64,000 nucleotides of DNA from an uncultured Shewanella sp. (GCF_947501225.1 NZ_CANMUW010000002.1:389757-453756), one strand, 5' to 3'. Positions 37,416-47,583 are shown, counted from the stretch's first letter. The notes: generated from the letters alone by a model not told the origin. Numbers and translations are program-made.

Positions 37416-37425
37416 TTGTTAATAT

Positions 37426-37668
37426 TTAATGATTACAGATGCGATCTGCCGCAGTTTCTATCCCCTGCTGCGACTCGATAAACTTTCCCTTCTTATCTAA
37501 AAATTCAATAAGCTCTGCAGCACTCATCTCACTCGCGGAACAGGTATGATAACAGGTGTCCTCTCCGAACCTTTCATGCATAAGGCCTTTCAACTCCTCT
37601 TTGCTAATCGCCCTTCCCAGAGTTAACATTAATTCCATGACTTGATGACCGTGTACCGACTTCGACAT
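37426..37668 (-). CDS. yecH: YecH family metal-binding protein (DUF2492)
   Basis: 80 residues with the family marks SVHGHQVMELML, FGEDTCYHTCSA and the C-terminal CNH, giving several Cys/His ligands. E. coli YecH has the same HTCSA...GKFI layout. The biochemical role is unknown. It is monocistronic and convergent with the ParA pair. Confidence 0.88.
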   Translation of the reverse strand: MSKSVHGHQVMELMLTLGRAISKEELKGLMHERFGEDTCYHTCSASEMSAAELIEFLDKKGKFIESQQGIETAADRICNH

Positions 37669-37831
37669 TGATTGCCTCTTATAAGATCTAAATTATTTAT
37701 CCCTTTATAAATGATTTTCGAAAACTAAACTTTGATCTTACACTCACAGATAGACTTCAATCATAATTTGCATTGATATTCTGCCCTGCTTGCTATTGAA
37801 TGCCAACAATGACTCATTGGGATACTTATTC

Positions 37832-39508
37832 ATGTCGTTAATTTTACTCTTAACCCAACAGATGAGCCTCTACTTAGTACTGGTCTATCTGGTCAGTAAA
37901 ACTCCCTTGTTCAAGTTCTTTGCTGAAGCCGCCACACGACTCCCTCACAAAATTTTCATCTACCTGATCTTTTCGGGTTTTTGCATAATGGCGACCTACT
38001 TCGGTGAACAGACCAACGACGCCATCGCCAATACCCGCGCCATGGGCGCCGTCTTAGGCGGTCTTTTAGGCGGCCCCGTCACCGGTTTCCTGGTGGGACT
38101 CACCGGAGGCCTGCACAGATACAGCATGGGCGGCTTTACCGATCTCGCCTGTGCCATATCCACGACACTGGAAGGACTTTCAGCGGGCATAGTCAGCCTC
38201 TATTTACGAAGACAGGATAAGAGTGAGTTGATATATGCCCCCTTACTCGTCTGCTTAATCACCTTTAGCGCAGAGATGCTTCAGATGGGGATCATCCTGC
38301 TAGTGGCTCAACCTCTTTCAGATGCCTGGGAGCTGGTAAAACAGATCGCCCTGCCTATGCTACTGGTAAACTCAGTTGGCGCGGCGCTGTTTATGAGCAT
38401 GGTCAGAGATCAAAAAACCATGTTTGACAAGCTGTCATCGGCCTTCTCGACTCAGGCCCTGAAGATTGCCGAACGAAGCGTTGGTGTCTTATCTAAAGGG
38501 TTCGATCAAGAGAGCAGCAGCCAGGTCGCCCAGATCATCAAAGAGGAAACCCATGTAGGAGCCGTAGCCATAACCGACAGAGAGCACCTGTTGGCCTTTA
38601 TCGGTACGGGTGCCGATCACCATATTCCCGGAACTCCTATATCGTCAAAGATGACGATGGATGCTATCGATAATGATTGTGTGATGTTTGCCGATGGTGT
38701 CAACATGGCATACTCCTGCTCTATCTCCCCCCAGTGTCGATTAGGCTCCAGCTTAGTGATCCCGCTACGCTGTGAAAATGAGGTGATCGGCACAATTAAA
38801 CTTTATGAGCCAAAGAATAAGCTATTTCTCAACATTAACCGCACCCTCGGCGAGGGAATAGGCCGTTTGCTGTCTAACCAAATTTTATTCGGCCGTTTCG
38901 AGCGCCAGCAAAACCTGCTCACTCAGGCTGAATTAAAGCTGTTGCAGGCGCAAGTTAACCCACACTTTCTCTTCAATGCACTCAACACCATAGCTGCGAT
39001 CATCAAACGGGACCCGCTAAAAGCCAGGCAACTCATTCAACAACTATCTCAATTTTTAAGAATTAACCTTAAGCGCACCACCGGGCTTGTGACACTTTCG
39101 GACGAGCTGGAGCATATCGACTCCTACCTCACCATAGAAAAGGCAAGGTTTATCGATAAACTACAGGTCGAAATCGAAATCCCGGAGCGGCTACTCACAT
39201 TTCGGCTTCCCGCATTTACTCTGCAACCTATTATCGAAAATGCGGTAAAACACGGCACAAGCCACATGCTGGAGCCCGGACTGATAAGAGTCACTGGCAA
39301 GGTACGTGATGATTTATTAATATTAGAGGTAATTGATAATGCCGGGCTATACAGGGCTGAAGATAATTCGGAGGGGCTGGGGATGAACTTAGTGCACAAA
39401 CGGATTCAAAACCAGTTCGGTTCAGAGTTCGGCATCAGCATTGATTGCCACAAAGATGAATACACCAGAGTTAGCATTAAGCTGCCATATACGGAAACCC
39501 AAGCGTGA
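37832..39508 (+). CDS. btsS: LytS/BtsS-type sensor histidine kinase
   Basis: 558 residues from the ATG at 37832. The N-terminal 5TM-LytS region (about 1-200, with GAVLGGLLGGPVTGFLVGL) is followed by a GAF domain (about 225-355) and a His_kinase/HATPase module with the phospho-His motif NPHFLFNALNTIAA and the N-box IIENAVKHG. It resembles E. coli BtsS (YehU), which senses pyruvate. It overlaps the regulator gene by 4 nt. The ligand is inferred, not seen. An in-frame TTG at 37790 is less likely. Confidence 0.88.
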   Translation: MSLILLLTQQMSLYLVLVYLVSKTPLFKFFAEAATRLPHKIFIYLIFSGFCIMATYFGEQTNDAIANTRAMGAVLGGLLGGPVTGFLVGLTGGLHRYSMGGFTDLACAISTTLEGLSAGIVSLYLRRQDKSELIYAPLLVCLITFSAEMLQMGIILLVAQPLSDAWELVKQIALPMLLVNSVGAALFMSMVRDQKTMFDKLSSAFSTQALKIAERSVGVLSKGFDQESSSQVAQIIKEETHVGAVAITDREHLLAFIGTGADHHIPGTPISSKMTMDAIDNDCVMFADGVNMAYSCSISPQCRLGSSLVIPLRCENEVIGTIKLYEPKNKLFLNINRTLGEGIGRLLSNQILFGRFERQQNLLTQAELKLLQAQVNPHFLFNALNTIAAIIKRDPLKARQLIQQLSQFLRINLKRTTGLVTLSDELEHIDSYLTIEKARFIDKLQVEIEIPERLLTFRLPAFTLQPIIENAVKHGTSHMLEPGLIRVTGKVRDDLLILEVIDNAGLYRAEDNSEGLGMNLVHKRIQNQFGSEFGISIDCHKDEYTRVSIKLPYTETQA

Positions 39509-40215
39509 TAACATCACTAATTATCGATGATGAATTATTTGCTCGTGAAGAGCTGGCAGACCTGCTTAGTGAAAATGCAGACATAGAGATTGTCGGCCAA
39601 TGCAGTAACGCAATCGAAGCACTGCAGATGATCACAAAGCTTAAGCCGCAGCTGATCTTTCTGGATATCCAGATGCCAAAGATCACTGGTATAGAGCTTA
39701 TTGGCATGTTGGATCCCGAGATCATGCCCCGTATCGTTTTCGTCACCGCCTATGATGAGTATGCTATCAAGGCCTTCGATAACCACGCCTTCGATTACCT
39801 GTTAAAGCCCATAGATGAAAAAAGGCTACAGCAAACATTGAACCGGGTAAGAAAAGATCTACAACCAAAGCCTGTCAATGACATCGCCCCACAGCAATTG
39901 GCCCACCTGCCATGTTATACCGGAAACAGGCTTAAGGTCGTTCCTATTAAAGAGGTGGAGTTTGTATTCAGCGACCTTGGAGGTGTTCATGTTGCAACAG
40001 ACAAGGAGCAGGCACATACTCACCTGACCTTAAAGGTGCTGGAGGAGAAATCGCCACTGCTGAAATGCCATCGACAGTACCTCATCAGCCCCGAAGCGAT
40101 ATCTGAAATAGAGGTTCAGGATACAGGCGGCGAAATTACGACTGTCTCCGGCGCCAAAGTCCCGGTTTCGAGACGTTACTTAAAACCACTGAAACAGGTC
40201 TTCGGTTTTCTCTGA
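39505..40215 (+). CDS. btsR: LytTR response regulator (BtsR-like)
   Basis: 236 residues from a GTG that overlaps the kinase stop (GTGA). The receiver domain (about 1-120) has the phospho-Asp in LIFLDIQMP and LLKPID; the LytTR DNA-binding domain (about 135-236) has LKCHRQYLISPEAI. It resembles E. coli BtsR (YehT). A direct repeat that fits the BtsR site lies between this gene and the transporter gene. Confidence 0.9.
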   Translation: MITSLIIDDELFAREELADLLSENADIEIVGQCSNAIEALQMITKLKPQLIFLDIQMPKITGIELIGMLDPEIMPRIVFVTAYDEYAIKAFDNHAFDYLLKPIDEKRLQQTLNRVRKDLQPKPVNDIAPQQLAHLPCYTGNRLKVVPIKEVEFVFSDLGGVHVATDKEQAHTHLTLKVLEEKSPLLKCHRQYLISPEAISEIEVQDTGGEITTVSGAKVPVSRRYLKPLKQVFGFL

Positions 40216-40263
40216 GCAAACAGCAATACTACACTTGCCAGAAAAGAGGGAACTTGCCGACAT

Positions 40264-40286
40264 AGTGCAAACATTAGTGCAAACAT
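40264..40286. repeat. two tandem copies of AGTGCAAACAT
   Basis: AGTGCAAACAT occurs at 40264-40274 and 40276-40286 with a 12-bp period, between the regulator and transporter genes. The function is unknown; it could be a second regulator site or simple slippage. Confidence 0.5.
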
Positions 40287-40386
40287 AGGAACGACTATTT
40301 TCATTTTACTGCGCCCTGGAATTAACATTTCATCAAACAAACGCGCATAAATGCAACAAGACAAAACCTCTCAGGGGCGATATCAA

Positions 40387-40415
40387 ACCGTTCACCCCCT
40401 TCATTCGACCACTCA
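40387..40415 (+). promoter_or_regulatory. candidate LytTR (BtsR-like) operator
   Basis: ACCGTTCA (40387-40394) and ACCACTCA (40408-40415) form a direct repeat with 13 bases between, so a period of 21 bp or two helical turns. This fits the E. coli BtsR motif as I recall it, ACC(G/A)CT(C/T)A repeated with N13. It lies 72-100 bp before the transporter ATG. Confidence 0.65.
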
Positions 40416-40486
40416 CCTTTTTTCTAAGTTCGCTCCCTTACAGTTCGCATTACAATAAGCGCAACTCAAAATGGGAGATAGTAATT

Positions 40487-41923
40487 ATGATGTGGTTTTT
40501 AATGTGTGTCGGCCTGCTTATCGGGGGATACTTTTTCTATGGCGCTTTCGTAGAGAAGGTCTTCGGTATCAATGCTCAACGTCAAACTCCGGCATTTACT
40601 AAAACAGACGGTGTTGATTTCGTGCCTATGTCTAAGGGTAAGGTATACCTTATTCAACTGCTCAATATCGCAGGTGTGGGCCCTATCTTTGGCCCTATTC
40701 TCGGTGCCCTCTATGGTCCGGCCGCCATGCTCTGGATCGTCTTAGGCTGTATTTTTGCCGGTGCGGTTCACGATTACTTCTCGGGAATGCTGTCCGTTCG
40801 TAACAACGGTCAGTCAGTTCCTAACCTTGCGGGTAAATACCTTGGTAAAGGCGCGAAGCACTTTATGAATGTATTCGCCATCATCTTATTACTGCTTGTC
40901 GGCGTGGTATTTATCTCGGCTCCGGCAGGTCTGCTGGGTAAACTTACCGGTTGGGATGTATCGATCTTCCTGGGTGTTATTTTTGCCTACTACCTTATCG
41001 CAACAATTGTACCTGTAGATAAGATCATCGGCAGACTCTACCCGTTCTTCGGTGCACTTCTGCTCTTCATGTCTATCGGTTTAACTATTGCCATCGTTGT
41101 CTCCAGCGAGCATACACTGTTACCAGGCTTTGTAGCCGGTGACTTCCTGACTAACCTTAACCCTAATGATATGCCTCTGTGGCCAGCACTATTTATTACC
41201 ATCGCATGTGGTGCAGTTTCAGGCTTCCATGCGACTCAGTCTCCCTTGATGGCCAGATGTGTCGAAAATGAATCAAACGGTCGCTTCGTTTTCTACGGTG
41301 CTATGATAGGCGAAGGTGTCATCGCTCTAATCTGGTGTGCGATTGCCCTCTCCTTCTTCGGTGGCATTGAAGGCCTTAACGAAGGAATGGCCGGTAACCC
41401 TGCCAACGTTGTATATGAAGCATCAACAGGGCTTCTTGGGGCAGTGGGTGGTTTCATGGCTATCTTAGGTGTTATTGTTCTGCCAATCACCTCCGGCGAT
41501 ACCGCCTTCCGTTCGGCTCGTTTAATCCTGTCTGAATTTTTCAAGATGCCGCAGACTCAGTTACCTAAGCGTTTAATGCTGGCTATACCTCTGTTCATCA
41601 TGGGGGCAATCCTGACTCAGGTTGACTTCGGTGTTATCTGGCGCTACTTCGGTGTAGCAAACCAGACAACAGCAGTAATGATGCTATGGACCGCCTCGGC
41701 ATACCTGCTCAGGCACAACAAGTTCCATTGGATCTGTACTGTGCCAGCCATGTTTATGACGACTGTAGTGATTAGCTTCCTGCTGAGTTCACAAACCTTA
41801 GGTGCGGGCCTGCCTATCACGGTTTCTACCATAGCAGGTATTGTGTCAACAACTGTCCTTGCCGCATTGATTATCATCAAGACAAAGGGCAAAGGTGAGG
41901 AAGGGTTAGCCGAAGAGGCTTAA
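40487..41923 (+). CDS. CstA-family carbon-starvation transporter
   Basis: 478-residue inner-membrane protein with about 13 helices. CstA marks are the N-terminal FFYGAFVEKVFGI, GVGPIFGPILGALYGP, HDYFSGMLSVRNNG and SGFHATQSPL. It is shorter than E. coli BtsT and CstA (about 700 residues) and matches the compact subgroup. E. coli BtsT takes up pyruvate and CstA pyruvate/peptides; the adjacent LytS/LytTR system and operator suggest a BtsT-like role. RBS GGGAGATAG, ATG at 40487. Ends at a terminator. Confidence 0.85.
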   Translation: MMWFLMCVGLLIGGYFFYGAFVEKVFGINAQRQTPAFTKTDGVDFVPMSKGKVYLIQLLNIAGVGPIFGPILGALYGPAAMLWIVLGCIFAGAVHDYFSGMLSVRNNGQSVPNLAGKYLGKGAKHFMNVFAIILLLLVGVVFISAPAGLLGKLTGWDVSIFLGVIFAYYLIATIVPVDKIIGRLYPFFGALLLFMSIGLTIAIVVSSEHTLLPGFVAGDFLTNLNPNDMPLWPALFITIACGAVSGFHATQSPLMARCVENESNGRFVFYGAMIGEGVIALIWCAIALSFFGGIEGLNEGMAGNPANVVYEASTGLLGAVGGFMAILGVIVLPITSGDTAFRSARLILSEFFKMPQTQLPKRLMLAIPLFIMGAILTQVDFGVIWRYFGVANQTTAVMMLWTASAYLLRHNKFHWICTVPAMFMTTVVISFLLSSQTLGAGLPITVSTIAGIVSTTVLAALIIIKTKGKGEEGLAEEA

Positions 41924-41944
41924 TCTTTGATGTTGCTCATCCCA

Positions 41945-41975
41945 TTAAAAAGCCAGTCTGATGACTGGCTTTTTG
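41945..41975. terminator. bidirectional terminator, CstA-family gene / yaeQ
   Basis: AAAAAGCCAGTC (41947-41958) pairs with GACTGGCTTTTT (41963-41974), TGAT loop. Confidence 0.9.
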
Positions 41976-41991
41976 CTAAATGAGCTAAGGG

Positions 41992-42531
41992 CTACTCTTT
42001 TAAGAGTTCAGGCTCAACCAGCACACTGCCACTGTCATTTGAGACCCAGATCTGTCCCTCACTGATGTTATACTGAAGCGTCATACTCCGACTGACTAAC
42101 GCTCCCATCTCCTTGACCGCATCCTCTGGGATATTCCACACCTTGAGGTTTTTATAACGCTCAAATGCTTGTTGATTTTGCTGCCACCAGATAGGCACGC
42201 TGCGTCCCCCATAGGCGAATAGCTGAACCTGCCCGGAACGACCACTGGCCTTTCTCAGCCACTTCTCATCACTCTGGCCGAACTCGATCCAGAGCTCAAT
42301 ATCGCCGGAGAGTGACTTCTCCCAAAGTTCAGGCTCATCTTCGACACAAAGGCCCTTACTGAACTCGAGTGTATCACTGGCATTCATCGCAAACGCCAGC
42401 AGGCGGACCATCATTCTGGAATCTGTTTCAGAGGGGTGCTGCGCCAGCGTTAAATGGTGATCATGATAGTAACCACGATCCATATCGGCGACTTGAAGGT
42501 GAACTTTATAAACCGTTGCTTTAGGTGCCAT
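41992..42531 (-). CDS. yaeQ: YaeQ family protein
   Basis: 179 residues from the ATG at 42531 (MAPKATVYKVHLQVADMDRGYY). YaeQ has a PD-(D/E)XK nuclease-like fold; no activity is established. ETDSRMMVRLLAFAM and IELWIEFGQSDEKWLRKAS are family motifs. An upstream start at 42612 would add 27 residues not found in the family. Confidence 0.92.
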   Translation of the reverse strand: MAPKATVYKVHLQVADMDRGYYHDHHLTLAQHPSETDSRMMVRLLAFAMNASDTLEFSKGLCVEDEPELWEKSLSGDIELWIEFGQSDEKWLRKASGRSGQVQLFAYGGRSVPIWWQQNQQAFERYKNLKVWNIPEDAVKEMGALVSRSMTLQYNISEGQIWVSNDSGSVLVEPELLKE

Positions 42532-42744
42532 AACTTCTATTTCTTTCAAATGATTGGCGCTAGTGTACCGCAAATGCCCGCCATATGTTGAAAGAATACC
42601 GATAAAGCACATATAGGTTTGAAACTGCAGAGAGGCATCGCCGACTCATTCGCTGCTCACAACTCAACGAGTCGGGGTACAGATCGAGTCAAAACCGAAA
42701 ATGCCGAGCTGAATGGAAAAACAGTCTGTGACTCAACCAGAAAA

Positions 42745-43656
42745 TTAAAGTGAGCCCGCTTTGAGATGTTTTGCCATAGGGAAATGCGCTTTGAGCTGAG
42801 CTAACTTTGCTGTGTCGGTAAAGATCAAACACCTTTTACCCTTTTCGAACTGCATAGCCAGCTCGCTCAAGGGAGGAAGCGGAGCACGACTGGCATCTCT
42901 CCTCAATAACTCATTTAGCTCAAACGGGAGCTCCTCGACAGTAAAGATATGGTCTAACCTCTGCAGTAAGGGCATAGCGGCGATCGGTAGCAATGAAACT
43001 TGAGTCTCATCGTCTAACAGCAGTATCTCCCCCCCCATCGAGAGGTTTTGAAATGCGTTGTCATAATGAACCTGAGTTTGCGCATCAAATTTATCACCGT
43101 TAGTTTTAAAAAACTGTTCCCAGAAAAGCTTTCTCTGTTTAAATGCGGGTAACCTTTGCTGCACCTCTTGACGACGTTCAGCCACAAAATCGAACAGCGC
43201 AGTCAATGACCCCGGCAGCCAGGACTCCAGGCGGGATCTTAACTCCCGGGCAAACACCGGCGCCGCTCCGGCAGTACTGATAGCTATCTGTAAACGCCCG
43301 CGGTCTACGATAGATGGGGTGATGAAGCGACATAACGCCGGACTATCGACGACATTCACCCATATACCACGGCTTTTGGCCACACCGGCCAGTTCACCAT
43401 TTAACGTTTCATCCGAAGTTGCAAGATAGACCAGATCTACAGCCTCAATATCATCGGCTGTAGCTGATCGCATCACGAGCGAAATCCGCCCACTGTCGGC
43501 GTAAGCCTGAACCTCTGCAGAGATATCGGAAGCGATAACTTTAATATCAGCCTCGGTCCTGGTCAGGAGATCGAGTTTACGGCTCGCAACCTCACCGGCA
43601 CCAATCAGTAACACCTTTAAACCGGATGTATCGACAAACAATGGAAAATACTGCAT
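42745..43656 (-). CDS. precorrin-2 dehydrogenase / sirohydrochlorin ferrochelatase (Met8/CysG-N type)
   Basis: 303 residues. The N-terminal NAD-binding fold (LLIGAGEVASRKLDLL, residues 15-30; VYLATSD; NVVDSPALCRFITPSIVDRG) and the helical dimerisation domain (about 115-215) match the CysG N-terminal half, which makes siroheme from precursor precorrin-2. The methyltransferase half of CysG is absent, so another gene must supply it. Residues about 220-303 are an extra C-terminal part I do not recognise. A rhodanese gene follows upstream on the same strand, 38 nt away. Confidence 0.88.
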   Translation of the reverse strand: MQYFPLFVDTSGLKVLLIGAGEVASRKLDLLTRTEADIKVIASDISAEVQAYADSGRISLVMRSATADDIEAVDLVYLATSDETLNGELAGVAKSRGIWVNVVDSPALCRFITPSIVDRGRLQIAISTAGAAPVFARELRSRLESWLPGSLTALFDFVAERRQEVQQRLPAFKQRKLFWEQFFKTNGDKFDAQTQVHYDNAFQNLSMGGEILLLDDETQVSLLPIAAMPLLQRLDHIFTVEELPFELNELLRRDASRAPLPPLSELAMQFEKGKRCLIFTDTAKLAQLKAHFPMAKHLKAGSL

Positions 43657-43694
43657 TAAAGTTCGGCCCCTAAAAACCAGCTCTGTGAAAATTC

Positions 43695-44054
43695 CTAGTC
43701 TTGCACCAAAGGCAGCTGCCTCTGTACCCAGGCTTTATAACCCCCGGTCAAAGATGCTACATGGGTATACCCCATCAACTGGAGGTTCATCGCGGCCAGC
43801 GCAGAGCGGTAGCCTCCGCCACAGTAAAGCAATAGAGGTGTTGATTTATCCGGATATCGCACTTCGATGTCGCGCTCTATGATCCCACGGCCAAGGTGTG
43901 CTGCCGCAGGCAGATGATCTTTCAACCATTCGTGATCCTCCCGGACATCGATGAGCTGCCAGATATCATCATTTTGATACTCCTCAACAGTGATCTCAGA
44001 TATCTGAGGCAGGATACTGTTAACCAAAGCTAAAAATGCTGAACTGTGTTGCAT
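43695..44054 (-). CDS. rhodanese-like sulfurtransferase
   Basis: 119 residues, single rhodanese domain. The active-site loop is YCGGGYRSALAA with the catalytic Cys near residue 79. IDVREDHEWLKDHLPAAAHL is the conserved first half (split by its proline). By family it moves sulfane sulfur to a thiophilic acceptor. It lies upstream of the siroheme gene on the same strand, so a link with sulfur assimilation is plausible but inferred. Confidence 0.88.
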   Translation of the reverse strand: MQHSSAFLALVNSILPQISEITVEEYQNDDIWQLIDVREDHEWLKDHLPAAAHLGRGIIERDIEVRYPDKSTPLLLYCGGGYRSALAAMNLQLMGYTHVASLTGGYKAWVQRQLPLVQD

Positions 44055-44117
44055 ACTGCTTACTCCGGGGGATTGGATAGTTAAGATAAGTTTAGATTAT
44101 TAGGCGATAAAAGAGTG

Positions 44118-44435
44118 TTAATTATGCTGAACACACCGCTCCGCACCACAGTGCCAACAAAGCTCAAAACTAGCTTCGTTCATCTCATGGCAGCTTACAC
44201 ATTGCCAACTCGGACCGTCGGCATTGATAGACTCAAGCTGCGTCTTAGCCTGATCATATTGTGACTCGCAGACCCAGAGTTCCACATTTTGCAGATCGAC
44301 GGGTAACTCACCGACTCCACCTAAAAGGGCTTCTCCTTTCAGTTCCACCTCAATCCCGTTACTTTCCAAAAGGCCTTTCCAGGTATGCGCTTGCAGTAAG
44401 TTTCCACCGGCAACCAAACGACGACGCTCTTCCAT
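44118..44435 (-). CDS. DUF2007 protein with C-terminal zinc ribbon
   Basis: 105 residues. The N-terminal DUF2007 fold (about 5-70: NLLQAHTWKGLLESNGIEVELKG split at the glycine, VELWVCESQYDQA) resembles PII-like signal-transduction domains. The C-terminal part carries two CxxC pairs (CVSCHEMNEASFELCWHCG), a zinc ribbon. The function is unknown. It is 63 nt from the rhodanese gene on the same strand. Confidence 0.75.
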   Translation of the reverse strand: MEERRRLVAGGNLLQAHTWKGLLESNGIEVELKGEALLGGVGELPVDLQNVELWVCESQYDQAKTQLESINADGPSWQCVSCHEMNEASFELCWHCGAERCVQHN

Positions 44436-44727
44436 TTTATTCTCCCAACGACTATTGCTCTTCTGGCAAATTTTGGCACCTCCTCATCTAAAAAGGTAGG
44501 CTGCAGAACATCCTACTGCCAAACAGGCAAGGCTGTCGAGCCCAATTATGGGCAACAGGGGGGAAAATTATCGAATGTGTTGGCTGACTGCTCCCCCGGA
44601 ACATGGTCGCAAGGCAAGACTCATATCCAATGAAACTCACCGGCACCGCAGCTGTGATATCAGCTTTCCCCAAACCGCTGCGCCCCACTTCACTATCAAT
44701 CATCTCTTAAGGCGCGAACTCCTGATA
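44436..44727. other. intergenic region upstream of secF terminator
   Basis: About 290 bases between the DUF2007 gene and the secF terminator. Frames of 60-70 codons exist on both strands but have no ribosome site and no recognisable sequence. Nothing else seen. Confidence 0.45.
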
Positions 44728-44755
44728 TAAAAAAACCACCCGAAGGTGGTTTTTA
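44728..44755 (-). terminator. terminator of the yajC-secD-secF operon
   Basis: AAAACCACC (44732-44740) pairs with GGTGGTTTT (44745-44753); a T-run follows on the minus strand. Confidence 0.9.
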
Positions 44756-44772
44756 CATGTCAGCGTAGAACG

Positions 44773-45720
44773 TTAAGGCATCAGCGCTTCTTGATCTGCG
44801 CCCTCTTTTTCAATCTCTACAGGCATCATATGTTCACGGTTGATCCCAAGCTTAATAGCCAGGAAACTCGCAACATAGATTGAGGAGAAAGTACCGACAA
44901 ATATTCCCATCAACAAGGCTGTTGCAAAACCATGGATCATAGTGCCTCCCTTAAGGAATAGCGCAACAACCACGACTAGCGTAGTACCGGTAGTGATAAT
45001 CGTACGGCTCATAGTCTGAGTAATTGACGCATTCACAACCTCTTCAGGCTCGCCCTTACGTATCTTAAGGAAGTTTTCACGAATTCGGTCGAACACCACG
45101 ATAGTATCGTTAAGTGAGTAACCAACTACCGTCAAGACACCCGCAAGTACCGTAAGATCGAAGTCCAGCTGAAGTACCGAGAAAACCCCCAGAGTAATGA
45201 TCACGTCGTGAGCAAGTGCCGCGACGGAACCCAGGGCTAAACGCCACTCAAATCGGAAAGAGACATAGATTAAGATACAGATAAGTGCGACTAATACCGC
45301 TAAGCCACCTTGTTCAGCAAGCTCTTTACCTATCTGCGGGCCGACAACCTCGACACGCTTCTGAACCACTTGAGGGTCCAGCTTAAGCGCACCATCCATA
45401 ACATGGCTAACCTGAGTATCAGTCGAAACGCCCTCCTTGACAGGCAGACGAGCAAGCACATCACGGCTTGAGCCGAAGTTTTGGACCACGGCGCCGTCCG
45501 TCTCAACACTGCTCAGTTCAGCACGTAGCGCTTCTAAATCTGCAGGAGAGGAGAACTCAAGCTCTACAACTGTACCACCGGTAAAATCCAGTCCCCAATT
45601 AATTCCATTGGTCGCTAACGAAGTTAATGACCCTAAAACCAGTACCAAAGAGAGCATACTGATAGGAACCGCATGGCGAAGGAAGTTGATAGTGCCTTTT
45701 ATAGATATAATCTGAAACAT
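44773..45720 (-). CDS. secF: protein translocase subunit SecF
   Basis: 315 residues from the ATG at 45720 (MFQIISIKGTINFLRHA); the upstream in-frame TTG is rejected because AAGGGTCG is a better ribosome site for the ATG. Six helices; GLDFTGGTVVELEF starts the periplasmic domain, and VVGYSLNDTIVVFDRIREN is the TM4 RND-type motif. With SecD it uses the proton gradient to pull secreted proteins. It starts 12 nt after secD. Confidence 0.97.
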   Translation of the reverse strand: MFQIISIKGTINFLRHAVPISMLSLVLVLGSLTSLATNGINWGLDFTGGTVVELEFSSPADLEALRAELSSVETDGAVVQNFGSSRDVLARLPVKEGVSTDTQVSHVMDGALKLDPQVVQKRVEVVGPQIGKELAEQGGLAVLVALICILIYVSFRFEWRLALGSVAALAHDVIITLGVFSVLQLDFDLTVLAGVLTVVGYSLNDTIVVFDRIRENFLKIRKGEPEEVVNASITQTMSRTIITTGTTLVVVVALFLKGGTMIHGFATALLMGIFVGTFSSIYVASFLAIKLGINREHMMPVEIEKEGADQEALMP

Positions 45721-45732
45721 AATCAACGACCC

Positions 45733-47583
45733 TTATATAGACAGTTTCTTCACGCGTTTACCACCCCAAATAGCATTAACTATCGAGCGGGTACCCACGA
45801 TTGCAGTGAACATAGAGGTTGCGATACCTATCATCAGCGTTACAGCAAACCCTTTAACGGCACCTGTACCTACAGCAAACAGGATAAGTGCTGTCATAAA
45901 TGTAGTGATGTTCGCATCGGCAATAGTCGAAAATGCGTTACCATAACCTTCATGAATAGCTTGTTGCACGCTACGACCGTTACGCAACTCCTCACGAATA
46001 CGCTCGTAGATGAGTACGTTACCGTCGACCGCCATACCAACAGTCAGTACCATACCCGCAATACCCGGCAGCGTTAGTACGGCACCCGGGATCATTGACA
46101 TGACACCGACAACCATCACGAGGTTAGCCGTCAATGCTAAGTTAGCGATAAGGCCGAAACCACGGTAGTAAACCAACATAAAGATTAGGACAACAGCCAT
46201 ACCCCAAACCATTGCCTGCATACCATTTTGGATATTCTCAGCACCTAAGCTCGGGCCAATGGTACGCTCCTCTACGATAGTTACCGGAGCAATCAAGGCA
46301 CCGGCACGCAGTAGAAGGGCCAGGTTTTGAGCTTCAGCATGTTCCAGACCAGTGATAACAAAGTTGCGACCCAGACGCGCCTGAATTGTTGCAACCGAGA
46401 TAACTTCCTCGATCTTCTGCATCTTCACGCTACCATCAGGGTTCTTATCGCCGTTATCTTTATACTCGATGAACAGAGTTGCCATCGGCTTACCGATGTT
46501 ATCCTTAGTTACATTCGAGAAGATCGAACCACCTTTAGAGTCGAGGTTAATGCTCACCTGTGGACGACTATATTCATCGAAACTCGGTTGAGCACCTTGA
46601 ATATGATCACCGGTCAACATAACAGCCTTGTGTAGCACAACCTGTCCACCCTGGCGGCGATTGTAAACTTGCGAGCTAGGTGAAACCCGACCGCTGGCTG
46701 CCGCCGCTGCATCAGCTTTCTCATCCACCATATGGAATTCGATAGACGCCGTTGCACCTAAGATATCTTTAGCGCGAGCTGTGTCCTGAACACCCGGAAG
46801 CTCGACGATAATACGCTCAGCCCCCTGACGCTGAACGACAGGTTCTGCAACACCCAGTTCATTCACACGATTACGGATCGTTGTGATGTTTTGCTGCAGC
46901 GCTTCCTCTTTGATCTGCTTAAGGTAGACTTCACTTAAGTTAGCCAACAAGAAGTAGCTGTCACCCGATGAGATATCGGTGAACACCATGTCATTGCCGC
47001 GGGTCTTAAGAAAACGTTCTGCTTTAGCCAGATTTTCAGCATCACGGAACTTAATCTCGATCCCTTTAGCGCTATTACGAATACCGGCATAGCGAATTTT
47101 CTCACCGCGAAGATCGGTTCTGAAGTCAGAAATTTTTGCTTCTGTCATCTTACGAATCGCTTCACCCATGTCCACCTCCATCAGGAAGTGCACACCACCA
47201 CGCAGGTCGAGGCCCAGCTTCATAGGGCTACCGCCAACTGACTCGAGCCAGTTTGGTGTCGCAGGAGCTAAGTTTAAGGCGACGATGTATTTATCACCTA
47301 GTGAGTCTGCAATCGCCTCTTTCGCTAACAATTGCTGATCGGCATTAGTCACTCGAACCAATAATTGACCATTTTCAAGCTCAGAACGCTTAACTGTAAT
47401 ATTCTTGCTTGCAAGAACATCATTTACGGTCGACTGAGTCGTTGCCGTAACCTCTGCACCACGGGTAGCAACTACCTGAACCGCATAGTCTTCCCCGAAG
47501 AGGTTTGGAATCGCATAGAAAGCACCAACGGCGATGATTATCATCACCATCAGGTTTTTCCACATTGGGTATTTATTTAACAC
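45733..47583 (-). CDS. secD: protein translocase subunit SecD
   Basis: 616 residues from a GTG ([14 protein letters not shown] as in E. coli). One N-terminal helix, the large periplasmic domain ([33 protein letters not shown]) and five C-terminal helices with [19 protein letters not shown]. Part of the SecDF-YajC complex. It begins 17 nt after yajC. Confidence 0.97.
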   Translation of the reverse strand: MLNKYPMWKNLMVMIIIAVGAFYAIPNLFGEDYAVQVVATRGAEVTATTQSTVNDVLASKNITVKRSELENGQLLVRVTNADQQLLAKEAIADSLGDKYIVALNLAPATPNWLESVGGSPMKLGLDLRGGVHFLMEVDMGEAIRKMTEAKISDFRTDLRGEKIRYAGIRNSAKGIEIKFRDAENLAKAERFLKTRGNDMVFTDISSGDSYFLLANLSEVYLKQIKEEALQQNITTIRNRVNELGVAEPVVQRQGAERIIVELPGVQDTARAKDILGATASIEFHMVDEKADAAAAASGRVSPSSQVYNRRQGGQVVLHKAVMLTGDHIQGAQPSFDEYSRPQVSINLDSKGGSIFSNVTKDNIGKPMATLFIEYKDNGDKNPDGSVKMQKIEEVISVATIQARLGRNFVITGLEHAEAQNLALLLRAGALIAPVTIVEERTIGPSLGAENIQNGMQAMVWGMAVVLIFMLVYYRGFGLIANLALTANLVMVVGVMSMIPGAVLTLPGIAGMVLTVGMAVDGNVLIYERIREELRNGRSVQQAIHEGYGNAFSTIADANITTFMTALILFAVGTGAVKGFAVTLMIGIATSMFTAIVGTRSIVNAIWGGKRVKKLSI

